DNA of 64,000 bases from Lonicera japonica (Eukaryota > Streptophyta > Magnoliopsida > Dipsacales > Caprifoliaceae): assembly GCA_021464415.1 (NCBI GenBank), contig CM038466.1, positions 24,243,017-24,307,016 on the forward strand. Direction: 5' to 3'. Shown here one piece after another: positions 24,881-36,600 of this stretch (position 1 is its first letter; every line of letters starts with the position of its first letter). Under the pieces are notes generated by a model. That model was not told the origin of the DNA. It was given only the letters and a program-made list of their open reading frames with translations, and searched no databases. A program made the position numbers and the translations under genes.

Positions 24881-26380
24881 TTTTAACTTATACTTTTTTC
24901 TCTCATTTAAGCAAAAATTATAAACCTGTATTCAATATAGATATCAAGAACTTATTCTAGGGGAAAATTACCATTGTCCAAGAACATATCTAAGGAAAAA
25001 TTATAAACCTATACAATATAGATTCAGTATAGATAAACATGTATTCCAAGTTGGTCCTATAAACTGTCTAGAACAGACAAGAGTATGTACTACCGTCCCC
25101 GTCAGCATTTCGATCCAAATCCCCTTTAAATTACAAGCGTTTGTACTGCTGTCCATTTGTATTAGTATTTATTTTTTCTCAACATAAACGCCCAAACCAA
25201 ATAAAAGCTGACATTTAAATCTACATAATGTTTAGTTTATAATCTATGTAATGTACCTGAATTAATGGTATAAAAACAATGGGGTCCAGTAGGTTGATCA
25301 ACTTTTAGCATTTGTTTATGAGTTCAAGATCTAGTATATACTATTTATCGTGTGCGCTGTATTTGCATTTATGATTTGAATAGGCTGGTCGCAAAATCTC
25401 TCAAAATCTAAATTACAGTTTTTTTTGCGTTGCTTGTACTAAAAAATGAATTATAAAAAAAACTAAATTATTTATATGCTGCTATCAGCGAAAAGTATTG
25501 AATTAAGTGACAAGGGTATGCCTGAAAGGCGTCGTAGTTTAGTTGAAGTTATCGATCAAACTAAAAGAATGAGAATGAGGTGAAGAGATTTGATATTAAA
25601 AATGTTGACCCTATTAAGATAAATGATTGGCCTAAAAGTGTTCATCTATTCAGGTTTTTTGGTCTCTAGTTTTAATTGAGAATAGGGAGTTCGTTGAGAG
25701 AGAATATTTGTAAAATAGTTTAGTACAATTAAGCTGGCGTAAGAGTTGAGATAGATGTTCACTTAATAAGTTGGACTAGGTCAATAAAAAGCTATATTTG
25801 CTCTCTCAATAAAAGGATTATTCCTTGTGTCTGATGTTATTCAAGTGCTAAAATGTTCATCCCTTTTATATAAAATGTTGGACAAAAGCATGAAACTTCT
25901 GGTTGACAAGGAGGCTAATCATGCTTTTTGCATAGGTGATCTATGATGCTCTTAATTTTTATATATGTACATTTCACGATATATATATGCTAATATAACC
26001 TTATATTTTCTTCTTTCAATTGTAGTTGACTGGTTGGAGGATGAAGCTTTGAAAGGTTGTTGATCAAAGATTTTTTTTTGTTAATTATGCAATCTTTTGC
26101 ATTTATCCTTAATACTTTATTATTTTTGTTAGTACTTAAATGTTAGAGGATTATGCAACTTTTTGTTATTTATGCAATTTAGGAATTTTATGTTGGGACA
26201 TCTATTAGAACTGATGGTTGTTGATATTACGGATTGTCGTTAAGAATTTAAATATAATATATATATTTTTTAAAAAAATTGAGCTTGTTCTTGTGTACGG
26301 CATGGGATGATTAGCTAGTATAAAATTGTGCGAGACGCATTTTCTTTTGTCGCAACTGGGATTATAAAATATGATTGATA
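24881..26380. other. Intergenic DNA; start of duplicated block A
   Basis: No coding region is supported. From about 25490 the sequence is recognisable, with many small indels, in 50036-50825. From about 26000 it is closely matched by copy B. Confidence 0.5.
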
Positions 26381-26399
26381 TATTGCTTTTCAGATCCAC

Positions 26400-26810
26400 T
26401 TTTGGGATGTCAAAGTCGTACCTTAAACTTATATCAAAACCGTGCCATATAACTTTGCAATATTTAAGACATTAGTAAATGGCACGGTAAATCTGTCTCA
26501 AAAAGTAATTTATGGCACGGAGAATGCCGTCTCTAATATGTTGAATAAGGCGTCAAAGTTGTGCGGGAAAAATTTGCGACATGTTATATAGGATGGCAAT
26601 ATCTATCCCGAAAATATTTCTAATGGGACGGCAAGTGAGCGTCCTCAATATTTTGGACCTCTCCTATTATATGGGATGGGAAAATCAGGGGCAAATTAGT
26701 TTTTGACCCCCTTATAACCGAACCGTCCCAACGCCGTTCCAAAAAATCATATGGGATGGCATTTGGACTTTTTGGGACGGTTTTCTACCGTCTCAAAAAG
26801 TAAGTAAAAT
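26400..26810. repeat. GGGACGGC/GCCGTCCC motif block, copy A
   Basis: Short motifs of the type TGGCACGG, GGGACGGCA and ACCGTCCCA recur in both orientations over about 400 bp. Dense subterminal repeats of this kind are typical of CACTA-type transposon ends, and the Transposase_24 relic lies 1.5 kb away. I did not find convincing CACTA termini, so the assignment is inference. Confidence 0.45.
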
Positions 26811-29525
26811 GTTGACTTTTAATCTCATGATGCCACATGTTAATTAATAAATGGTATTTTTAATTATTACCCTCTACAATTTTTCAACCCTTTTTGTAAT
26901 TTCGTTTTACTACAATTCAAAATATTTTCATTTTGAGGAATGTAAATTTCAAATACATTCATATCTCGACAGAAGTAAATTTCAATGTAATCATACTTGT
27001 AAGAATATATATCAAACATTACCATATCGATAATATAAAAGATATTATAGTGAAATAATATAATATAATTTAATAAAAAAAAGAAAACACTATGTCACCG
27101 TGTGAAAAAATATGATGAAACATGCAAAACTAAGACCTCGCCTACATATTAGAATAATTTGCCGAACAAAACAAAAGTCTACAACTTACAAACATCCAAA
27201 GCAAAATGTAAATTGAAAAATATATACGAATCCTGTAAAAACTTCGGTAAGATATACAATAACACTAAAACAAAAATACAAATATATTTTAATATTTAAA
27301 ATCCCCGCTTTCTATTTGATATGTGCAATGAACAGACTAAAATAGAAGAAAAATCAAATACTCAATTAGAAGAGTTATACTTTCTAAAAGATCACTAACA
27401 ATAAATCATGTGTCTTTCACTAAATTACCGTTGAATCACACTCACTAAGCTTTTGGTGGTGGTAAAGAGCATATCACAACATCTTTCAACTTATTTTTTA
27501 CTTTACTTAAATTAATTATTTTTTTAATTATTTTTTATTTTAATATCAAACGAAATTTAAAAGAAAAAATTAATGACGTCGACGGCTTCCTCCATAATAA
27601 CCAATTTCTCCGTGATAAGTCTTGGTATTATTGGCGCAGTAATTAGAGAGAGGGTAATAACCATGGAGACACTTTCTCAATCCATCCATATTACTATTAT
27701 ATATAGTGATATAAATATATTTAATAAAATGCCATATGGCAACATGAAAATGAAAGATTGATTTTTAATATATATCTTATATGATCTCGTATAATATGAT
27801 ATGATATAATGTCTTCTTTTCTTACTTCTTTCTTTATAATTTCTCTTTCCAATCATACACATATTCTCTCAACTTCCACTATCTCCTTTCTCTCTCGGCA
27901 GACACGTGTACAATTAATTTTCTAAATTAAAATCTCTCATTATTTTATCTTTGAAACTCTCACTCACTCACCACCCTCCTTTCTTTCTATTCTATACTAG
28001 GGTATACATGTACCTAATGGCACAAAATAATAATTATAAATAAAATAAATATTTATAAATAGAGTAGACAATTAAATTTTTTTAAAATAATTGTGACAGT
28101 TAAATTGTAAAAATTAACAATTAAATCAGTAAATAGTAAATCCTTAATTTATACTATAAATATACTATTATTTAAAAACTACCATTCTTACGTTACTAAT
28201 ATATATTTAAAATCTCTTCTAATATATTTTCCTTCTAACTCTCACTCACGGTCCTCCTTTCTCAATCATCCACTCATTCAAGCTTCTATCAAAAGTGGAA
28301 ATACTTTTTTCTACCTTGCAATTTAATTGCAAGATATATATAAAATTGTCCATATATCTTTTTTTTTACTTTACTGTAACTATAGAGTTATGATCAGGTA
28401 ATTAAATTTTTTGTTTAAATTTCAATTCTTTGATTCAATGTATGTTTATTATTTTATTGAATCATTAATTGATTTTTTCTTTGATTTTTAAATTTCACTT
28501 TTACAATTTTGTTCAGTTGTCTGACTAATCATATTCTAAATTATATCATAAGAATACATAATAGATATAAACGTTTTTAGCATTTTTATGTTTTCATATA
28601 ATAATTATATATTAGGCCAATCTAAATTATGTATGTTTTAAATACAAAATATATTTGTATATAGTATATATACTCATTATTTGTTGTGAAATTGTAAATC
28701 ATGTTTAAAGCATATGCACATTGCGCAGGACTACATACTCGTTATATATTAACGATCTTTTTGACATGAAATAACTATGTAGTTTACAACTAACCTAAGA
28801 GAACTTAATTAATTAAATGATAGATGACTTTATGTTGACAAAATGGATAGAACTGTACTGATACAAAATTTTTAAGAAGCCAAAATCGATTTGAAAAAGT
28901 GTCACGTGAGTTAACATGGCAGTTTAATTAAGATGTATCTACACTACATATAAAAGTACGAATAAATATAAGGGGCGGTTTAAGATCATTACTTGTCAAA
29001 CATTTTTTTTGTTTATTGTCATTCAATATATTATTATAATTATTCTTTGATAGAAAAGTTGTAAAAAAGAGAGATGAAGGTATAATTTTAGTTTTTGGTA
29101 ATACGATTTGTAAGTTTAAAATAAAATACTCATTAATAACCACCCACAACGCACATGCTAAAATGCTAGTGTGTGTGTATATATATATATCATATTTATT
29201 TTGGTGTTAAAAATAACAATATAACAAAAAAGATAAATAAAATAAATATTATATAAGATTTTAAAAGAGAAAATATATGCCAATTTAATTGGCATTTGAA
29301 ATTTTGGGCACAAATTTAATTGCAATAATTTTAAGCATACATAAATATTAAACGTAAAAATTAAAATGTTAAATATGACTATTACATATTTATTAAAAAA
29401 AACTTTCAGAATTTAACGTATTAATCTTATATTTATTTTTTTATGTGAAATATTTATAGTCATTTAATTTAATATGGAAAGCATCTTATATAACTTTGTT
29501 TGTACACCACCGGGGGTAGGTGGGT
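26811..29525. other. Intergenic DNA upstream of ATL gene, copy A
   Basis: AT-rich with no supported gene. The 62-residue open frame at 27573-27761 is duplicated exactly in copy B only because the DNA is duplicated. It resembles no protein I know. Confidence 0.5.
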
Positions 29526-29691
29526 ACATATAATAAATAACCCAGACATTCTAATTGAACTGAAGAAGCTGAGTAATTCTGTACTTCTATAACCGTTTCA
29601 ACTCCTCCTTTACCTTCCACATTCTCTTCTTCTTCTCCTTCTCCTCCTCCTCCAAAAACACACGACTCTCAATATAAAATATAAATGATCC
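29526..29691 (+). promoter_or_regulatory. Putative ATL core promoter and leader, copy A
   Basis: A TATA-like CATATAATAAATA lies at about 29526-29538, 155-165 bp before the start codon, followed by a CT/TCC-rich leader. An ATG at 29685 opens an 8-codon upstream frame (stop at 29706-29708) that overlaps the main start in another frame. Both features are kept in copy B. Confidence 0.35.
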
Positions 29692-30285
29692 ATGGCTCGT
29701 CTTCTTAGAATCCTTTCCGTCGTCAACTCATCCTCTACACCAACCCTACCGGAACCGGCCGAACCGCCGGAGTCCGTTGCCGTCGAGTCTGACTTCGTCG
29801 TCATCCTCGCCGCGCTGCTCTGTGCAATTATCTGCGTTGTCGGCCTGATTGCGGTGGCTCGTTGCACCTGGCTCCGCCGAGGCACCGCCGCCGCCAACGG
29901 CAGCTCGCAGAGGCAACCGCCGGCGAACAGAGGCCTGAAGAAGAAAACTCTGCAGTCGATCCCTAAGCTAACGTACGAACCGGATTCGAATGGAAAGATC
30001 TCGGCGGAGTGTGCGATTTGCCTGGCGGAGTACGCCAGCGGGGACGAGATCCGAGTGCTGCCGCAGTGCGGACACGGATTCCACGTCGGATGCATCGACA
30101 CGTGGCTCGGTTCGCACTCGTCGTGCCCGTCGTGTCGCCATATTCTGGTCGTCGCGCGGTGCCAGAAGTGCGGGGAGTATTCTGGAGGCAGCGGCGGAGG
30201 AGGAGGAGGAGGAGTTGTAACGGAATCGGAGATGAAGGCGAGAGACGACGTTGCAACTTCCGGTGAATTTTTGCCGTTAGATTAA
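29692..30285 (+). CDS. ATL: RING-H2 finger protein, ATL8/ATL80-like (copy A)
   Basis: A 197-aa intronless gene of the Arabidopsis Toxicos en Levadura family of membrane-anchored E3 ubiquitin ligases. One transmembrane helix lies at about residues 35-56. A GLKKKTLQSIPKLTY segment (81-95) corresponds to the ATL GLD-type region. A complete C3H2C3 RING-H2 spans C107 to C148 (CAIC..CGHGFHVGC..CPSC) with the ATL-typical Pro before the third Cys and the WL pair that contacts E2. A CQKCGEY motif after the RING and a NRGLKKK linker resemble ATL8/ATL80. The C-terminus has a glycine tract encoded by repeated GGA. The coding region is much more GC-rich than its surroundings, which produces long shadow frames on both strands. 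Its substrate is unknown. Confidence 0.95.
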   Translation: MARLLRILSVVNSSSTPTLPEPAEPPESVAVESDFVVILAALLCAIICVVGLIAVARCTWLRRGTAAANGSSQRQPPANRGLKKKTLQSIPKLTYEPDSNGKISAECAICLAEYASGDEIRVLPQCGHGFHVGCIDTWLGSHSSCPSCRHILVVARCQKCGEYSGGSGGGGGGGVVTESEMKARDDVATSGEFLPLD

Positions 30286-33200
30286 AAGCAGTGTTGTTGT
30301 TGATGTGATTGTCGTTTTTTTCTTTTTTAGTTTTGGAACCTAGCAAGGAGACGGACTTGATTTCGTGATTAATTTCACTTTGATTTTTGAGGACATTTTT
30401 TGGTGGCACATCGGATGCCACTTACTATTGACGGAAATCCCTTCCATGTCCTACTCTATTTTTTCTTTTTAAATATATATATTTATATTTAGTATGTCTT
30501 GTACTTATAATTGAGACAACATGCGTAAATTACGTCCTCAAGTAAATTAGTGAAGATAAACTTAATTAGTAACTGATCGAAGTGCTAATTCATAGATTAA
30601 AGAGCGAGCGATTTTTTTTTTGTTTTTGTCTTCGGAGAATTTTAAGCATTTAACATTTAATAAGTTGTTTTCTTGATTCATTAGTAGAATGGTTCAGTAG
30701 CTCATAACTAAACAATTAGGCAGCGGTACAGTGATCTACCCTAAACAAGGTTGTTAAGATTGGAGAAAATACAAATGTAACAACTAGTTAAAATCCTAAT
30801 GAAAATGCTAGATGCATGAAGAAAATCACAAAAAGTTTACCTACAAACATATTTAACATTATCTTAGTTAAAAAAATCTAATTACTTTTTAGATTGGCAC
30901 ATCAATGTCAAGCGTACGTATTTGTGATTCAATGTGTTTACCATTTCTCAAAAATAGAATTAAAGGTGGAAAATCTAATAGCGGATTAGGCTTAACAATT
31001 TGTGACACGACACGAAACTGGTACGAATTTTTTGGGTACAAGTAAAACTTAACAAGTATTAATTATAAATAAGTGGACTCGCCAAACTCGCTTATTAAAA
31101 GATTCGGTTTCGTGTCAATTTGCAAAACATGAATACAACTCGTTTAACCCGATTAAATCATGAATCAATTTTGGGTCTTGTCATATATACCCATTATAAG
31201 TAAGTGTTATGCACAATTTGGTTATTAATTATGTAGTCTAATGGTCAATTGAGTGCTTAGCAGGTCATTATATTCGTATATGACATAAATCAAACTATTT
31301 ATTTTAAACGGGTTAAAATGAATTGGGTCGTATTATTCATTAATTAAACAATTTGTATATAAATTTAAATTTTTTACTCATTTATTAAACTAATTATATG
31401 AATGAAAATATTTTTCCACCGACACAAAACTAACATGAACCCGACTCTTTGCTAGGCGTACAGCGGACATAAATGGGGCAGCCTAGCCAAGGGTTTATCA
31501 TTGTTCATCCGATCTGTGATAAAAACAACGGATTGTTTTATATAGGTGGGCATTATTTTTATTTGGCCAATTGGCCCCGCCTATATAATATTACAGGCCT
31601 TTTTATATGTAGTTATGCGTTTTGACCTCTCATTTTGATGATAGAAGAATCTTTGAAAATTACAAAACTTATATCCAAAAATTTTAATTAAATTGACCAA
31701 CACCTAATCTTCAAGAAAGAGGAATGCTAAGAAATGCAAAAAGTATATTAAAACTTTGTAACATAAATGAATTTAAATCACACGTGTATACTAGAATTCA
31801 GGAGAGAGAAAGTGATGAGCGCTAATTTATATTTATATTTTGTTTTATTATTAAGGTTAATTTTTGGGGGGTTTAAATTATATTATTTTTCATAGTGAGA
31901 AATTGCAGGGTACCAAAGACAAGGATAGTGTGCTGTGTTCCATAAGCTTTGACCTTTATTACTGAATGCGGAAAGCAAAGGTTCTTGAAATTAAAATATA
32001 TGCAATTATTCGGTCTTAAAGTTTGGTCGAGAAAAAAGGGGAGGTCGTCAATTTAGAGAAAATTGTTTAAGTGAGAATCAAGAATTTCTTTATTCTTAAT
32101 GCTTTTTCATGTCTTGAACCAAGACCACTTTTCTCCAACAAAGCAATTGCACTGCGACTAAAACCAGATTTAAAATAATAAAAAAATTCAATCACAAAAT
32201 AAAAAATATACCAAAAAATTTGTAGTGTATAAGACTTATTTGTGACGCAGTTTGTCGCATATAAAAGGATAATTAATAAAAATGATTTTTAAAGTTTGAG
32301 CCAAATCTCTCCTTCGTTTATAGCATTTAATTTTTGGTTAAAGTATTCTTAGATCTTATAATTTTCGCTCACTTGTCTAATATTAGATGCCCCGTTAAAA
32401 ATATGGATGAAAAAGGTGTGTGATTATCACGAGCCACTCTTTTAAGAGGCATTTTTGGATGCTTCAGGCTACTCTTTTAAGGGACATTTTTGAATTTTTC
32501 AACTAAAATTAAAAACTTTAATGATACTTCAACCGAAATTAGAAATTTTAACGATGTTTCAACCGAAAATTTAACTTTAGAGACAAGCGAAAGATTTATG
32601 TCAAACTTTAAGGGTTATTTTTGCTATTCATCCCATATTAACAAATTTAAGTCACGAAGTCGACCATAATCATAGAAAATTTATAGTGCACGTATATAAT
32701 TTGCCAATGTTCATGGTTATAGTAAATGAGGTTGCTCACTTGTATCTATTATTTTGTATTTGTCCACATACCATATCAAATAAAATGTAACCAAGGCAGC
32801 TTGCTTCATTTAATTAGAGTCTCAAATGCCAAGAAAGGTGTTTCTTGATATTAAAACCTACTCATTTTATCAAACTCCAACCAAACAAATTCTAAATATT
32901 AAATTTAGATATGCAAAATTTAATATTAAACTATTAATAATTCCTCTTCTTAATATATTGCAATTTCGGGTAAACCCCGTTATTCAATATAAGGGAAAGG
33001 AATAGACGAAAAGGACAAGATTTAAATGCATGATTTAAAATTTATTAATACTTGACAAAAAATTCTTTTAAAGGCGACAACACTAGCATTTCTAACATAT
33101 AAATAGCATTTTAGGGGCAAGAAAAAAAAAATAGTAACATTGATTTTCATGTAACATAATAAACCAAAATTGTCAACAACAGCAGCAGCAGGCCTCTCCC

Positions 33201-33698
33201 AAAACTAAGAGCAAAAAATTCGCCTGAAAATAATTCTAAAGGAATTCAACTGTTTTCCATGTAAAGTCACTCAAATACATCTTACATGTCCAAGAGTGTC
33301 ACTCAAAATTATTACATGCACAAAATGACTTATAATGAAAAACTAAACTGGGAAATTCAACCAAGCAAAAATGAATCGACGTCCAGAGAAATTAATATCC
33401 ACATTCAAAATCCTCAAGAAAATAAAAGAGGGGGGCGAATAGCCAATCCAATCCAATCCAAAATTTATATAAATGAAAAAGGAAAACTAAAGAATAACAG
33501 TGCAAGCTTAACTTAATTACCCCTCTGATCCTAAAAATTCCATGATTATTCTTCTCTTTTCTCCCAAAATATTGGCTATCATTTCTGCGTTTCCAGCCTT
33601 GAAAAAATGCCATTAATCCCAGCGTGCAACTCAACAACTCGTTCCTCATTAGCCCGTTTTACGAGAAAAATCAGCCGAAACTTGCTACCCTCAAGACT
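30286..33698. other. Intergenic DNA between ATL and transporter, copy A
   Basis: No gene is supported. 30960-31460 looks like a worn non-autonomous element with GACACGACACGAAACT at one side and scattered CGGGTT/AACCCG-type motifs. 33100-33698 should contain the transporter 3'UTR (minus strand). Confidence 0.45.
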
Positions 33699-36600
33699 TC
33701 AGTTTGTTCTAGAAGCGTCAGCTGATTGCCTCGCGCCAACAGCAAAGAACTCGGTAATGACTTCAAGAGGCATTCCCTTTGTTTCCGGAACTTTCAAGAA
33801 CACGAAAATCCATGAGATAACGCATACAATTGCGTATATGCCAAAAACACCACCTAGGCCGATTGAATTGAGCATAATAGGGAGGGAGTAAGTGACAAGA
33901 ATGTCCCCGCACCAGAATGTTAAGGCACAAATAGCAATGCAAATGCCTCGAACGCGTGTAGGAAAGATCTCTGAGCATAGAATGTTGGGGATGGGACCGA
34001 AGCCCATCACGAAGCAGCAGAAGTAGACCACCACACTTATGGTGGAGATTATGGCATGGAGGACCGAGCCCATGTGGAAGAAGTTGCTAAGGACAAGCAC
34101 TATGAGTGAGGATATTAGGACAGGTAATGTAGTCAGCAGGAGTAGCCTGTAGCAAATTTTGAAGTCGTTGAAGTTAAATTTTCAGGAAGTTAGTGGTAGA
34201 TTCCTGTGAAGAACTAGAATGATTATGATCAGAAACATAAATCATAATTTAAACAAAATCGCGTATTAGTGCTTAGGTTTCTTATAAACATGTGTCTCCA
34301 TCTACTAGGATACGCTACGATATTATTAGTTTCTTCTTCTTGACTGAATCTGTAACCTTCATTAGCAGATTCATTTATTGTCGTTTCCCTGATCAAACTA
34401 GAGGTTACCAAGGAATCATACATAGCACCGAATAGGGAGCCACCGAATAGCCCAGCTACGCCTAACATGTGAAATGGGTGCATAAGAATGTTGGCTCAAT
34501 TAAAAAATATATATCAGACTTACGAATAAGTCCAAATTTAATGTATTACCACACTCTCAAGACACAACCACTTGAGTGACTGAAGATCGGAGAAACTGCG
34601 TCCTAACAAGGGGATGAGGTGAGGGGTAGGTTTATGTAGTCTCTTCAGTGCCTAAGAAGGCGGGTCTTCAAAGGGACACTTGAAGACTTTGGGCAAATAA
34701 CCAAGAGTGGGCTCAGAATTAAACTGAGGGGTGGGCTCAGACAGTAATTTTCTTTTCTAATGTATAACTAATAGGGCGGTTTTTGTAGGTTAGATAGCGC
34801 CGGAGCCTGCTCTGCAGGGGCCCCATTCTGCCCTTGCAAATAAGTATGACAATCTTCAGTCAGAAAAATTAAAAAAATATTACATCACAATTCCACCAAA
34901 AATATTGCATGTTTCTAGTGCTTGCATACCTTCCAGCATTTGTTAAAGCATTATTCCATCTACTTTTACAAATTACAATAAACTTAAGCAACCCCAAATA
35001 CTACCCAAATTAAGAGGAATTAGTAGACCAGAGGATCAAAAAGAGGAGAAAATAAAGACAATAATGTGTGAATAATTCAAGAAAGATGGAAATTTCAGAA
35101 CAAACGAGGTCTCAATAAAATCTAGGGTTTCTCAGTAAACGAAAAAGATTACCTTCGGCCTGCGACATCCATGAGTCTCATAGCGACACCAATGCTTGGA
35201 ATCATTAACAAGGTTGTGATACCACTTATAAGGAAAGATGCAGAATCTGAACCAATGCCCATGTTTGATAGAAGAACTCCAACACCTGCTTGTTCAAGAA
35301 TCTGAGGAGTGTAGTAGAGAACCCCATTTATGCCAGAAAACTGTACAGAAAAATGCACTGTTGTTAGAAGCTTAGTCAATAAATGGAAAAAGTTGGATCG
35401 CCATTTATTCAGATTGCAAAACTGCTTAAATGAAGCTTATCAACACATAAATCACTGACAGCGTGGGTAATTCAAAATTGAAGGATCCAGAAAAAAAACT
35501 CAAATCTCCAGTGCTTCATTACTAAATACGAACAAAATCTCTAGACATTGATGACCCAAAAAGCATGCTGAAATTTTTAGATATAGTTCGGTAGTCTAAG
35601 AGCTCTTCTAATTAATCTTAAAAATATAATAGTTCACCTTCATATGATTAACAATAGCAACATGACTGCAGATCAGTTGGTTCCCGAATTTGAGGTATGT
35701 CTAATTTCACTTTAGATTTTAAGAATTCAAGCTTCGGGATGATAGCAAGGCTACTAGATGAGTGGGCATGATAAAGGTAATTATAGTTCCATGTAAAATA
35801 ACTAATATACATATACGTTTATATATTTATGTACCTACACACGCTTATATAATGTTATAAACTCCTTATTACCTTCTTTGTTTACAGTGATGATTGATTA
35901 CTCTGATCCATGATTAGTTCACATTCTGGCCATGTGATGTAGATTTACAAATCATAAGAAAAATTAACTGTTGTTTATCTGACAGACTTTTTTAGGATTT
36001 GGCATATTGGCATGTCTGTGTAGTATCGTGTCATATCTGTCCCAAATTTGTCTCCATATTCCATTAGCTATTAGCAACATAACAGACAAACAAAACACAT
36101 GAAACTTATTATCCATAAGGAATATTTCAAGCCAGGTAAACTATAATCTTACCTGCTGAAGTATTTGAATTCCAACCCCAACAATCAAAGCATGCTTAAC
36201 ACCAGGTTCAAAAAGCTCACTCCAAGCTGACCCTTTCACCACAGCAACTTCAGTCGGTTGAACCGTCGGTCCAACCGGGTGAGGACCAGGAATATCGTCA
36301 ACACGAATCACAGACTGGCTAACAAGAGCAGAAGCATGAACCAGGTCTCCTCCAGCGGGCCCATCAGCACCAGAAAACGAAAGGACGGACCCACGCCGGG
36401 ACCCGGGTGCACCCTCATGTAAATAAATCCTTTTAAGTGCACCTCCCTTTTTCCCATCTTTACCTTGATCGTCTGACCATTTATACGCCAGCTGCCAACC
36501 ACCACCAATACCCATACCGCTCACCGGTTCACCCGCGCTAGCCTGCATGAGGCTGCTATGGTGTCTCATGTTATATAAGCTGCCGTTATTGGCTGGAGCC

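Noticed and set aside
27573..27761. Conserved small protein present in both copies (52415-52603)
   Set aside because: It is identical only because the whole block is duplicated; there is no homology or codon signal.
29610..30101. Long open frames antisense to the ATL gene (and 54451-55101, 29963-30421, 54804-55265)
   Set aside because: They are shadows of a GC-rich coding region with arginine- and proline-rich low-complexity translations and no family match.
33607..33891. Plus-strand frames opposite transporter exon 5 and exon 3 (also 36702-37116 and 63492-63906)
   Set aside because: They lie exactly antisense to conserved transporter exons and match no known protein.
34229..34483. An extra transporter exon or alternative exon
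   Set aside because: The translation is photosystem II D1, not a transporter, and the flanking exons join in frame without it.
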